Origin: Brooklawnia propionicigenes
GTDB taxonomy: Bacteria; Actinomycetota; Actinomycetes; Propionibacteriales; Propionibacteriaceae
Direction of reading: 5' to 3'
DNA length: 64,000 nt
NCBI RefSeq assembly: GCF_030297015.1
Contig: NZ_AP028056.1
Span: forward strand, 2,056,939 to 2,120,938
This document shows, one piece after another, positions 52,741 through 61,797 of this stretch. Within the stretch, counting starts at the first letter, position 1. Each line of letters begins with the position of its first letter. Both the position numbers and the translations under genes were made by a program. The notes beneath the pieces are model-generated. The model searched no databases and was not told the origin of the DNA. It was given only the letters and a program-made list of their open reading frames with translations.

Positions 52741-53691
52741 ATGGCTGATGGTGCTCTTGCGCGCGCCGGCACACGTAGGTCGTTGCGTTTCGATGAAGTG
52801 CCGGAGGTGACGACGGGCACCGGGTCGCCGGCGCCGGTGCCGCTTGTCACCTTCAACAATGGGGTCCGGATTCCGCAGCTGGGTCTTGGCGTGTGGCAGG
52901 CCAGTGACGAGGACACAGAGCGTGCGGTGCGTTTCGCGATCGACGAGGCCGGCTACCGGCACATCGATACCGCGCGCATCTACGGTAACGAGGCGGCGGT
53001 GGGCAAGGGTCTGCGGGAATCGTCCGTACCGCGCGACGAGATCTTCGTCACCACCAAACTGTGGAACGCCGATCAGGGCTACGACTCGACGCTGGCGGCT
53101 TTCGATGCGAGTCTGGAGCGTCTCGGCCTCGACTACATCGATCTGTACCTGATTCACTGGCCGCTGGGGAACACTGAGCGTTTCCTCGAGACGTGGCGCG
53201 CGTTCGAGGTGATCGCGAAGTCCGGGCGTGCTCGCGCGATCGGCGTGGCGAATAACAAGCCGCACCATCTGCAGACTCTGCTGGATCACGGGACGATCGC
53301 CCCGGCGATCAATCAGATCGAGCTGCATCCCCATCTTCCGCAGTACCTGACAAGGGCATTCGATGATGATCACGGTATCGTGACCCAGTCGTGGAGCCCG
53401 CTCGGGGGCAGTGACCGTGCGGGTTGGGGGCCTGCGTCCAAGCCGAACACGTTGTTGCACGACTCGTTGCTGACCGAGATCGGGGAGGCCCACGGCAAGA
53501 CTGCCGCGCAGGTGATGATCCGCTGGCATCTGCAGAACGGCTTGGTCGTGATTCCGAAGTCGGTGCACGAGGAGCGGATTCGCCAGAACATCGACGTGTT
53601 CGACTTCGAGCTCACCGGTGAGGAGTTCGAGCGCATCGCGAGCCTCGACACCGGCCAGCGTGTCGGCAAGGACCCAGACGAATTCGTCTGA
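52741..53691 (+). CDS. Aldo/keto reductase
   Basis: A 316-residue protein from ATG 52741, with a strong AAGGAGGTC ribosome site. About 40 extra N-terminal residues precede the usual family start (LVTFNNGVRIPQLGLGVWQ). Catalytic tetrad: Asp and Tyr in HIDTARIYGNE, Lys in FVTTKLWN, His in LYLIHWPLG. Later GVANNKPHHLQ and VVIPKSVHEERI are typical of AKR5-like NADPH reductases. Substrate unknown. Confidence 0.93.
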   Translation: MADGALARAGTRRSLRFDEVPEVTTGTGSPAPVPLVTFNNGVRIPQLGLGVWQASDEDTERAVRFAIDEAGYRHIDTARIYGNEAAVGKGLRESSVPRDEIFVTTKLWNADQGYDSTLAAFDASLERLGLDYIDLYLIHWPLGNTERFLETWRAFEVIAKSGRARAIGVANNKPHHLQTLLDHGTIAPAINQIELHPHLPQYLTRAFDDDHGIVTQSWSPLGGSDRAGWGPASKPNTLLHDSLLTEIGEAHGKTAAQVMIRWHLQNGLVVIPKSVHEERIRQNIDVFDFELTGEEFERIASLDTGQRVGKDPDEFV

Positions 53692-53767
53692 TGGCGTCGT
53701 GGGCGGTCTGTGGGCAGTGGCCCGCAGGCCGCCTTTGCCATGCCGTCAGCCGCGGTACTTGGCGCGG

Positions 53768-53870
53768 GCGTGACAGATCTTCTTCAGTTGGCGCCCAGAA
53801 TGCCGGTTTCGGCGGTTGCTGAGCGTGGCCGGCCGGGCCGAGGGCCCACAGTGAAGAAGATGAGGCACGC
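53768..53870. repeat. 103-bp inverted-repeat element, copy 4
   Basis: Ends GCGTGACAGATCTTCTTCA and TGAAGAAGATGAGGCACGC. It lies 44 bp past the end of jetD, between convergent genes, and is almost identical in length and core to copy 3, 2.8 kb away in the same orientation. Confidence 0.85.
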
Positions 53871-53914
53871 GAGCCCAGGCTGCCGTCCCGGGATTCGTGT
53901 TTGTGGCCATGCCG

Positions 53915-55057
53915 TCAGCCGCGGTCCTCGGCGAGGCGGATGATCGTCGCTACGGCGGCTGTCAGCTCGGCATGCGCGTATGCCTTGTCGATGCGTTCTT
54001 GCTCCAGACGAAGGTCGCCACGACGAATCTCGGCGACGACACTCCGTTCTGCGGCACTCAGGTAACCGATCTCACCGCGATATGGATGAGGCTCAGCAAT
54101 GATCAGCTCAGCGTGACGGTGCAGGGTCCTTGCGTCCATCAGCACAGACCGGACGTTCGGCAATACCTGCCGCAGCTGACCCAGAATGCGGAAGCCATAG
54201 CTGTCGAGATCGCCCCAATACAGCTGGGGCGCATCCCTGATCCAGGCCACCTTGGCCAGGTTGACGGCAGCGAATCCCATGCTGTGGATGCCCACAACCC
54301 CAGGCAGCGCCGGAAGTCTCAAGACGGGCACCTGATTCTCGCTCATCAGCACCACGCGGGGGACCAGCCTCGCAGCGTTCAGGCCGGCCACCCCGGCAGT
54401 GAACTGCTGCGGGCCATCCGACAAGCCAGGATCGAGCACCCGCACCCCGAACACCGGATCGTTCGGCGGCGCGGCGGCGTCCTGCTGGCCGGTGAGTGCA
54501 AGCGCGAATGGTTCCACCAACGACCGGTGCTGCTCCCACCATTTCGTGTCGATCCCTGGCACCGGCAGCTCGCGCTCCCACAAATCCGACCCCGGGTGTT
54601 CAATCAGCCAGGCCAGCACTGCAATCAGCTGTTCGGTCTGATGGTCATCAAGACGGCTCAGTGCCCGTGCTGCCAGTCGGGTCGCCGCGCTGAGGTCAAG
54701 GCCCGGCCATTGCTCGCGCAGCCGGGCAACGTTCGCGTTGGCCCGCCGCCACTCGGACGCATGCCCCGCTAGCCCGGCGATGGCCTCCGGCGAGGCGATG
54801 AGCCGCTGCGGGAGCAGTTGGCGGCCATAGGCAGGCCACTGTCGCTCGACCCACTCCACCTCGACTCCCGCGACCCGAATGTCGCGCCACGACCTCGCCC
54901 AGCGAGCAACTGCCTCGGGATCGGCCGCGAACTGAGCTTGGCTGGGCGGGTGAAGCGGCCACGATTTCGCGTCCGTTTCTGTTGCTGTCAGCCACCGCTT
55001 CCAGTTGCGCTGCCACTGGCCCTCCGCCCATTCCCGGGCATCGGCAAGCGTTCTCAC
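53915..55057 (-). CDS. jetD: Wadjet nuclease subunit JetD
   Basis: A 380-residue protein with the DUF3322-DUF2220 layout of JetD. The N-terminal half is helical (W-rich, RTLADAREWAEGQWQRNWKRW). The C-terminal half is Toprim-like: Glu240 in LMSENQVP, then YWGDLDSYGFRIL with Asp283 and Asp285, and late LRLEQERID. JetD cuts plasmid DNA after the SMC-like JetABC complex has reeled in a closed circle. The gene overlaps jetC by 4 bp and is last in the operon. Confidence 0.92.
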   Translation of the reverse strand: MRTLADAREWAEGQWQRNWKRWLTATETDAKSWPLHPPSQAQFAADPEAVARWARSWRDIRVAGVEVEWVERQWPAYGRQLLPQRLIASPEAIAGLAGHASEWRRANANVARLREQWPGLDLSAATRLAARALSRLDDHQTEQLIAVLAWLIEHPGSDLWERELPVPGIDTKWWEQHRSLVEPFALALTGQQDAAAPPNDPVFGVRVLDPGLSDGPQQFTAGVAGLNAARLVPRVVLMSENQVPVLRLPALPGVVGIHSMGFAAVNLAKVAWIRDAPQLYWGDLDSYGFRILGQLRQVLPNVRSVLMDARTLHRHAELIIAEPHPYRGEIGYLSAAERSVVAEIRRGDLRLEQERIDKAYAHAELTAAVATIIRLAEDRG

Positions 55058-58000
55058 AGCAGCCGATCCTGCACCGTGGTGCCAGGGTTGTCGTCCACAT
55101 CGTCGTTGTCGAAGATGAGCTGGTGCAGCTGCGAGCTGTTCCCGGCCTCATTGCTCACCATCACCACACCCCCGACATAGTCCTCAATGGTCTGCAACAT
55201 CTTCAAGGGAGTGGCCAGCAACAACTGGAAGCCGAATTGGCGGAACACTTCGAGCCCGGCCTTGGTGAAGTTGTGATCCGCCTTGTCGAATGCCTCGTCG
55301 ATGACCACCAGGGCGTACTCCGGCCGCTCCTGATCTGCCGGTGCCAATTGGAAACGCAGCGCAGCAGCAAGGCAGAAGGTGACCAGTCGCTGCCGTTCGC
55401 CGCCCGATCGTCCACCCGACCCGGTGTAGTGATCGAGCGCGTTGCGCTCGGCATCTTGCACCCGAGCCTGGAACGAGACGTGCTGGCGGGTGTCGAGGCA
55501 GAGCCGCCGCCAGTTCTTGTCGGCAGGATCGGCCGAGCGCAGCCGGTCCAGCAACGCCTGCATCAACTCGAAGCGGCGCTCCGCTGCTTCACGATCGTCC
55601 TGATCCTCAAGCGTGCCGGCCAGCGAACCCGAAGTGATCTTGGCCAGGTTCGCCAGGAACTCCTCCACTTGGGGAAGGGTGCGATCCCGCACTTCGATCT
55701 GCAAGTACGACGCCGGCGCGAACTCGGTCATCAGCAGCGACCTGTTGACCTCGTCAACCCGTATCCGCACATCCCGACGGGCCCCCTTGATGACAAGCGC
55801 CAGCTGGCTGATGTTGTTGCGTGCCTGTCGCTGCAGGAGATCGAAGAAGCGATTCTCGAAGGCGGGCAGTCCGTCGTCCTCCAACGAACGCAATCGGGCG
55901 AGATAGTCCGCGAGGTACTCGGTGTCGTCGCCCCAGTCGGCTGAGGGCACCGGCCAGTTCTGGCGATAGTGACTCATCGCGCGCACCGCCGACTGCTGTG
56001 TCTTTCGAACGGCATCGTCCAGTTTCTTGTGCTGCTGACCGAGTTCGCGGCGCAGCCTGAGTTCGTCGGCACCGACGCTGGTGTCGGCCGCCAGTTCCTC
56101 AAGATCCGCGGCGACTTCGGCGGGGACAGGCGCAGCTTGGGCGATCTGATCGGCGAGGCTCGCGATGAGCTCGCCGAGTTCGGCGAGCCTGTGGTCGACC
56201 TGTGCGCTGCGCAGCGCGAGTTGCTGCCGGATCTGTTCGGCGCGATCGGCGCGCTGTTGCAGCTGGGCTCGCACCGATTCCAGTCTGGCCAGGTCGGGCT
56301 GGGCCTGGTGAAGCTGCGCCAGCCGCGCGTCCAACTCGGTCACCTTCTGCTGGGCCGCCGCGACATCGATGGCAGCCCACGAGCACCTCTGCAGTTCGTC
56401 CAGCACGCGTTGGCGTTGCCGCAGAGCCTCGTTCTGGTCATCGTCTGCCTGCAACTCGGCCTCCGCGGCGCGCAGTTCGTCCTCGGCTTGCCTCAACCGG
56501 GCCTCCAACTCGGCCTCCTTCGCCTCAGTGGTGAAGCCCAGGACCCAGTTCGCACGATCGTTCAGCCGAGACCGATCGTCCTTCTCATGGCGGTATTCGC
56601 TGTGCTTCATCTGGCCGTTGATGGTGACCGCCCGCCGAACCCCGGCAAATCCGTCGGGGTGGTCGACACAGGCGTAGTCGTAACGGTTGCACAGCCGCTC
56701 CCACAGCCAGCCGTTGAACGGGCCATCGGCCAGTGCCAGTTTGTGGACGAGCGAGCGCGGGTCGTCGGGAACGTTCCCGCTGGCAGGCTGCCCTGGAAAC
56801 ACCCGTTCGTAAACCAGGCGAGTGTGCAGGTTCTCTTCGTCGATGATCTCGGCGGCAGCACGGTAGTGCGCATCCGGGACGACCAGCGTGCGGGCGAACG
56901 ACCCGAGCACCCGCTCGATCGCCCCACTCCAGGCCCGCTCGGCCGCGCGGACTTCCAGCAGTTCACCAACGAAAGGCAGCCGGGACTCATCTACCTGCAG
57001 TCGCTCGGCCAGCAGGGAACGCACGTTCAGCAGCATCCGGTCCAGGTTCGAATGGTGTTGTCGGAGCCCCTTGAGCGCATCAACTAATGCGGCTCTGCGT
57101 TGGCTTGCCTGGCTGCGCCGGGCGTGCCTGTCGTGGGTCGACGTCTTGCGTTGCCGGAGTTGCGCGCTCACTTCGGCCTCGCGTGCCGCCGCCTCGCGCG
57201 CGAAGCGCTCTGTGTCGATTTCGCTGGTGGGAAGGCCGAGCCGTTCGCCTGCCGCCAGGTCGGACAATCTGGAGCGCTCCGCCCGGCGCTGGCCGAGAAC
57301 AGCGATTTGGACCGCGCGAAGCTCGAGCAGCTGTTCGCCCTCGGCTCCGCCCGCCCCGTCCAGGGCCCGCTCGGCATCCCGCAGTGCAGTGTCGGCGGCC
57401 AGCTTGGCCTGCTCGGCGGACGACAACTCCGCCGCCGTCGATCTCAGTTCTTGCTGGAGCCGGTGTTCTTGCCCGCGGTATTCGGCCAGCCGCTTATCGC
57501 GCACCCAGGTGCCCACCTGGTCTTCGAGGTTCGACAGGTGGGTGAGCTGGGCGTTGAGCCTTGTCAACTCCTGATCCGAGATCCGCAGGGGGGTCAGCGC
57601 TTCCACCTGACGACGGGCGTCAACCACCGCGCTGTGTGCGGTGGAAAGCTCGGTGAACTGCACGACAGTCTCGTCCGCAAGCTCGAATGACCTCGGCTCA
57701 TCTAGCATGAACTCCCGAAAGAGAGAATCAAGGCTGGTCAAGTTCTTCGCCGACTGGGTCTTGTGCAGCAGGAGCTGCGCCTGCTCCGAGGTGATGCCCA
57801 GGCGCCGCCGGAATTTGTTCGCGAATGACGCGTACGCGTCGCCGCTGTACACATCGTGACTTGGGAATTCGCGCTTGAGGCGGCGCACCTCGAGGCCGTT
57901 TTCCACGTAAGGCGCGAGCGCCAGCAACTCAACATCGCCGTCTGCGAGCATGAAGACCGATTTCAGGTCCTTGGCATCGTTTGTCGCCCTGGCGATATGG

Positions 58001-58380
58001 AAGAGCCGGACCAAGGTGACGCGCTGCTGCTGGCCATCACCGAACGTGAGCGCAATACCGCTCCAAGTGGCACCGATGCGAAGATATGCGGTCTGGATTT
58101 CGCCGGTCTGCTCGTCAGTCTGACGCTTGTAGGCGCCGCGGACATAGGTCAGCAGGTTGCGATCCCGGTCGCCGGTATCGGTGCCTTGTGCGGCCGCATT
58201 GAACCGTGCCCGCGCAGGCTTGACGAGAATGGCTGCCATCGCGTCCAACAATGACGACTTGCCCGACCCGGACGGACCGGTCAACAACAGGCCCGCGCGC
58301 GGCACATCGAATTGCCTCGCCCCCTGGAACGTCCCCCAGTTCACCAACTGCACCTTGCAGAGGCGTTGCTGGCCGATCAC
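55054..58380 (-). CDS. jetC: Wadjet SMC-like ATPase JetC
   Basis: About 1108 residues from GTG 58380, which overlaps the jetB stop (GTGA). The N-terminal lobe has Walker A LLLTGPSGSGKSSLLDAM (about 30-47). Two long coiled-coil stretches surround a hinge region in the middle. The C-terminal lobe has the ABC signature SGGRSGGERQRLVTF near 990 and Walker B YALVVIDEAFDKADHNFTKAG near 1030. As a MksB/MukB-like motor it extrudes DNA loops and checks circle size. Full length and intact. Confidence 0.94.
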   Translation of the reverse strand: MIGQQRLCKVQLVNWGTFQGARQFDVPRAGLLLTGPSGSGKSSLLDAMAAILVKPARARFNAAAQGTDTGDRDRNLLTYVRGAYKRQTDEQTGEIQTAYLRIGATWSGIALTFGDGQQQRVTLVRLFHIARATNDAKDLKSVFMLADGDVELLALAPYVENGLEVRRLKREFPSHDVYSGDAYASFANKFRRRLGITSEQAQLLLHKTQSAKNLTSLDSLFREFMLDEPRSFELADETVVQFTELSTAHSAVVDARRQVEALTPLRISDQELTRLNAQLTHLSNLEDQVGTWVRDKRLAEYRGQEHRLQQELRSTAAELSSAEQAKLAADTALRDAERALDGAGGAEGEQLLELRAVQIAVLGQRRAERSRLSDLAAGERLGLPTSEIDTERFAREAAAREAEVSAQLRQRKTSTHDRHARRSQASQRRAALVDALKGLRQHHSNLDRMLLNVRSLLAERLQVDESRLPFVGELLEVRAAERAWSGAIERVLGSFARTLVVPDAHYRAAAEIIDEENLHTRLVYERVFPGQPASGNVPDDPRSLVHKLALADGPFNGWLWERLCNRYDYACVDHPDGFAGVRRAVTINGQMKHSEYRHEKDDRSRLNDRANWVLGFTTEAKEAELEARLRQAEDELRAAEAELQADDDQNEALRQRQRVLDELQRCSWAAIDVAAAQQKVTELDARLAQLHQAQPDLARLESVRAQLQQRADRAEQIRQQLALRSAQVDHRLAELGELIASLADQIAQAAPVPAEVAADLEELAADTSVGADELRLRRELGQQHKKLDDAVRKTQQSAVRAMSHYRQNWPVPSADWGDDTEYLADYLARLRSLEDDGLPAFENRFFDLLQRQARNNISQLALVIKGARRDVRIRVDEVNRSLLMTEFAPASYLQIEVRDRTLPQVEEFLANLAKITSGSLAGTLEDQDDREAAERRFELMQALLDRLRSADPADKNWRRLCLDTRQHVSFQARVQDAERNALDHYTGSGGRSGGERQRLVTFCLAAALRFQLAPADQERPEYALVVIDEAFDKADHNFTKAGLEVFRQFGFQLLLATPLKMLQTIEDYVGGVVMVSNEAGNSSQLHQLIFDNDDVDDNPGTTVQDRLL

Positions 58381-59042
58381 GTTTGATCTCCTTGAGCTCT
58401 TTGATCGTGCAGCAGTCGCTGCAACTCGTCGGTGATGGCGGCTACCTCGTCCGCGCCGACGACCAGGGCGAGCACAGGTGAGATCTCCCACCGGTCATCG
58501 TCCCCGCTCACCGACAGCAGCACCGAGTACTTCTTCATCTTGTTGACTGCCGCTTCAATGCGGCGGTCGAATCCGCGCTTGTCGCTGATGTCGGCGGCGC
58601 GATAGCTACGCAGTTGATCTTCGATCTCGTCGCGGCCCACGAAAACCCGCACCGCACCGCTGTCGCGTTTCAGCAGCGTTCGGCGAAGATACAGCACCAG
58701 CGCGGTCTCGATCAGTGTCAGCGGCTGGGTGCGGATCGCCTTGACGGCCCCTTCAACATCGAGATGGCGGACGAAGGCGACTCCCGCCTCGTCGTCGACC
58801 ACCAAGTCAAGATAGACATCTGCGAGCCGGGAGCGGACGAGTGGTTCTTGCGCCTTCAGCTGCTCCCACAGCCGGGCGTTGGCGTCGGCGCGAAGGTACG
58901 GACCCTGCATCATGTAGATGAGGACGCGGCGCACGCCCGGAGGGAGCGGGCTCGGATCGGCAATGTCGATCGGTTCGACGGCGATCTCGAGATCTCCGTC
59001 GCCGGTGTCTTCTGCGCGGCGGGGCGCAGGCTGCAGCGTCAT
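58377..59042 (-). CDS. jetB: Wadjet accessory subunit JetB
   Basis: About 221 residues from ATG 59042, overlapping the jetA stop (ATGA); a TTG at 59054 is possible. It fits DUF4194/MksE-type proteins in size, position and winged-helix-like content (VKAIRTQPLTLIETALVLYLRRTLLKRDSG, INKMKKYSVLLSVSGDDDRWEISPVLALVV-like end). JetB bridges the kleisin JetA and the motor. Identity rests partly on gene order. Confidence 0.88.
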   Translation of the reverse strand: MTLQPAPRRAEDTGDGDLEIAVEPIDIADPSPLPPGVRRVLIYMMQGPYLRADANARLWEQLKAQEPLVRSRLADVYLDLVVDDEAGVAFVRHLDVEGAVKAIRTQPLTLIETALVLYLRRTLLKRDSGAVRVFVGRDEIEDQLRSYRAADISDKRGFDRRIEAAVNKMKKYSVLLSVSGDDDRWEISPVLALVVGADEVAAITDELQRLLHDQRAQGDQT

Positions 59043-60511
59043 CTCTTCGTCCAATCGGCAGGAACAGTACTAAAGAGATATCGCGGGCCACTGACATTTT
59101 TCGATCTGCCTGATCGGGACTGCCACGTCCAAACCTCTGAGCCGGGCACCCGGATTGCGTACTCGACTGCCAGGACGAGCAGCCCCACGATCGATGCCAG
59201 GCCCTGCGACGCGGGAAAGCGCTCCAGCACCTCGCCAACGGTGGCGGTCGCTCGTTCGTCCACCACCGCGGCCACATTGCCGTGCAGTTCGCCGAAATCG
59301 ATCTCGGTGAGACGCACCATCTCGCGCAGATTCTCCAGATTGAGCGGCTGGGTGTCGTGCTCGTCGACCGTCTCCGCGGTGCGGACGTCCGCGGGGTTGT
59401 GCAGCGCCCACGACCCGATGGACGAGAACCTCATTGATGTCAGGTCCAATCCCACGCCGATCTTGTGGGTTGTGGGCAGGCTGTGGAGCAACCCCATGAG
59501 GGCCTGCTCGCAGGTGTTGATTGCCGTCGCCAGTCTTTGCTGCTCGCGGTACTCCTGGGTCTCGACGAACCGTCGCAGGCTGCGGGACAGGTCGGTCAGC
59601 GTGCCGCGCACTTGTGCGCTCTCGCTTTGCAGCGTGGTGAGGTACTGCCGCAAGAAGGCGATCCCGGCCAGCGGGAGGTCGGCCGCGAAATCGCGATCCA
59701 GCACGGCATCCACGGATGCGTCGAATCGTTCGACGAGTTCGGGGTCAAGCAGCAGACGGTAGAAGGCGTCGAAGGTGCGTCCAGCGTCGGAACTCTCGAT
59801 CAGATCAACTCCGGCGAAGATCTCGTCGAGCACCTCCCCGCGTTGTCCTTCGTGGTTGATGATCTGCTCCCGTAGACCCTGGTTGAGTCGCTCGAAGGAG
59901 TCGGCCACTTTGGCGAAGTCCCTGGGTACGGCCTCGGCCAGGCGCAGAATCTCAGCCAGGCGTTCGCTCGCCGCGGCGTCATCGGCGGGCACTGATCCTT
60001 CGGACTCAACCCGAGCGATCTCAGCATCGAGGCGATCGCGCTCGGCTTGCAGGGCTGCGATTCGAGTTGACGGATCGGGATCGGTGTCGCGGGCCAGCGA
60101 AGCCAAGAGATCGGAGACGTTGGCGAGCCGCGACGATGTCACTGTTGCCACCGGACGATCGATCGCGTCGAGGAAGGCGATGGCGTCGGCGGCGGTGGGA
60201 GACAGCTCAATGCTCTCGTCCCGGGCTGCGGTTGCGCGGCGGATGAGGATTCCGTCCCGGATCCAGTCAGCGATGTACTCCTGGGCAGTGCGCGGCAGGG
60301 CGATGCCTTCGTCTCGTAGCTCGCTGAGATCGTCGGCAACCAAGGTCACGAACTCGGGATACGCGATGATCCGCCGATCGACAAGGTGGCGGCCGCAGGT
60401 GGCCACGATCACGGGCATGTTGTTGGCTCGAAGAAGTCTGAGGGCAGCGGTGTCGAGCGCGCGGTAGGCCCCCGTGGCGGCACCGACTGCTCCGGCCATG
60501 GAGCCAAGCAT
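59039..60511 (-). CDS. jetA: Wadjet kleisin-like subunit JetA (DUF3375)
   Basis: 490 residues from ATG 60511 (ATG 60499 is equally plausible). DUF3375/MksF-like: an N-terminal winged-helix part (ALDTAALRLLRANNMPVIVA...DDLSELRDEGI), coiled coil at about 150-190 (IAALQAERDRLDAEIARVESEG), and a kleisin-type helical rest with RRFVETQEYREQQRLATAI. It closes the ring with JetC. First gene of a four-gene operon in the order A-B-C-D, the order of type I Wadjet. Confidence 0.92.
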   Translation of the reverse strand: MLGSMAGAVGAATGAYRALDTAALRLLRANNMPVIVATCGRHLVDRRIIAYPEFVTLVADDLSELRDEGIALPRTAQEYIADWIRDGILIRRATAARDESIELSPTAADAIAFLDAIDRPVATVTSSRLANVSDLLASLARDTDPDPSTRIAALQAERDRLDAEIARVESEGSVPADDAAASERLAEILRLAEAVPRDFAKVADSFERLNQGLREQIINHEGQRGEVLDEIFAGVDLIESSDAGRTFDAFYRLLLDPELVERFDASVDAVLDRDFAADLPLAGIAFLRQYLTTLQSESAQVRGTLTDLSRSLRRFVETQEYREQQRLATAINTCEQALMGLLHSLPTTHKIGVGLDLTSMRFSSIGSWALHNPADVRTAETVDEHDTQPLNLENLREMVRLTEIDFGELHGNVAAVVDERATATVGEVLERFPASQGLASIVGLLVLAVEYAIRVPGSEVWTWQSRSGRSKNVSGPRYLFSTVPADWTKR

Positions 60512-60644
60512 AGGTTGCCGGCTGGGGAAGCTGTGCCCAGGCGCGCATCCGGCCCGATCGTCGGGTCCGACATTTGCGAAGACACAGCCCTCTAGCGGGC
60601 GCGTTTCATGCTCGCCTGTCCGTAGACACCTTGTCGCAGCGTGC

Positions 60645-61060
60645 TCAGCGGGCGGCTACGTAGCCTTGGACGAGGGCGGCGTAGCCTTTGTCGGCCGTGC
60701 CGCAGATGCTGTCGGTTCGTGCCGTGAATTGAAGGTCTCGCACGCCGAAGACATCGAGTTCTAAGCGTTCGAAGGGATCCCCAGGCTTGGCTGTACCTGA
60801 GTAGATCGTCGCGCCGTCTGCGATCACGGTCCATTCCACGACAAGATCGGGCGGCGTGTGTGACTGCAACGCAAATGCGAATGACAACGTGCTCCATTGC
60901 GCTTGCAGTCTGTAGCTCGCAGTGTTGACGGCTCCGTTGCAGCCGACCCACTGGTTGGTGCTCAGCGGGAAGGATTCGTAGTCTGAACCGATCTGCACGA
61001 CAGCGATGTCAGCATTGCCGCTCGTCTGTCCACCGGAGTGCGGGATCTTGTAGAGCCAGG
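60645..61060 (-). pseudogene. NPCBM-like domain fragment
   Basis: The C-terminal 135 or so residues match an NPCBM/NEW2-like carbohydrate-binding domain: VVQIGSDYESFPLSTNQWVGCNGAVNTASYRLQ, TVIADGATIYSGTAKPGDPFERLELDVFGV. The frame continues upstream into antisense of the ABC gene, so the real 5' end is lost near 61050-61070. It is a truncated gene left at a rearrangement point. Confidence 0.65.
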
Positions 61061-61074
61061 CTGTCGATATCACC

Positions 61075-61797
61075 ATGCAGTTCGGTGGTCTCACCGCCTT
61101 GGAGCGTGTTTCGATCTGTGCGGCAGACAACGAGTTCGTATCGATCGTCGGCCCGTCTGGTTGCGGGAAGAGCACATTGCTCGCCGTGCTGGCCGGGCTG
61201 CGCGAGCAGACCTCTGGACGAGTCCTGGTCGATGGGACCGAGATCGACGGACCTGGACGCGACCGGGGAGTGGTCTTTCAGAATTACACGCTGCTGCCGT
61301 GGAAGACGGTTCTGGAGAACGTGGAGTTCGGGCTGCTCGACGAGCCGATGACGAAACCGGAGCGTGCCGCGGTGGCTCGCGAGGCGCTGGCCAGGGTCGG
61401 GCTGGAAGACTTCGAGACCCATCGTCCAGCACAGCTCTCTGGGGGCATGCAACAGCGAGTCGCGATCGCTCGCTCACTCGCCTACCACCCGGGCATGCTC
61501 CTGATGGACGAGCCGTTCGGGGCGCTCGACGCGCTTACCCGCAGATCCATGCAGGAACTCCTCATCTCGGTGTGGGAGAAACACCGACTGACGGTGGTCT
61601 TCATTACCCATGACATTGACGAGGCAGTACTGCTGTCTGATCGGGTGCTCGTGATGGCTTCCAAACCGGGAAGAATGGTCGCCGAGCATCTGGTCGATCT
61701 GCCCCGGCCGCGGAATTCGGACACCCTCTTCGAGCCCGGCGCCCGCACGCTGTTACGCGAGATTATGTCCGAAGTGATGGAGGACAGCCACCCATGA
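61075..61797 (+). CDS. ABC transporter ATP-binding protein (nitrate/taurine type)
   Basis: 240 residues from ATG 61075. Walker A VGPSGCGKSTLLAVLAG, Q-loop VVFQNYTLLPWKTVLENV, signature LSGGMQQRVAIARSLAYHPGMLLMDEPFGALD and HDIDEAVLLSDRV fit the SsuB/TauB/NrtD group. The reading frame upstream (AVDITMQFGG) resembles the missing first strand but meets a stop at 61049, where the NPCBM scar begins, so the 5' end may be truncated. No permease or binding protein adjoins. Overlaps the next gene by 4 bp. Confidence 0.85.
   Translation: MQFGGLTALERVSICAADNEFVSIVGPSGCGKSTLLAVLAGLREQTSGRVLVDGTEIDGPGRDRGVVFQNYTLLPWKTVLENVEFGLLDEPMTKPERAAVAREALARVGLEDFETHRPAQLSGGMQQRVAIARSLAYHPGMLLMDEPFGALDALTRRSMQELLISVWEKHRLTVVFITHDIDEAVLLSDRVLVMASKPGRMVAEHLVDLPRPRNSDTLFEPGARTLLREIMSEVMEDSHP

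Noticed and set aside
53700-53915. Rho-independent terminator for jetD
   Set aside because: The inverted repeat here is a 103-bp element with copies elsewhere and no T-run, so a plain terminator is not the best explanation.
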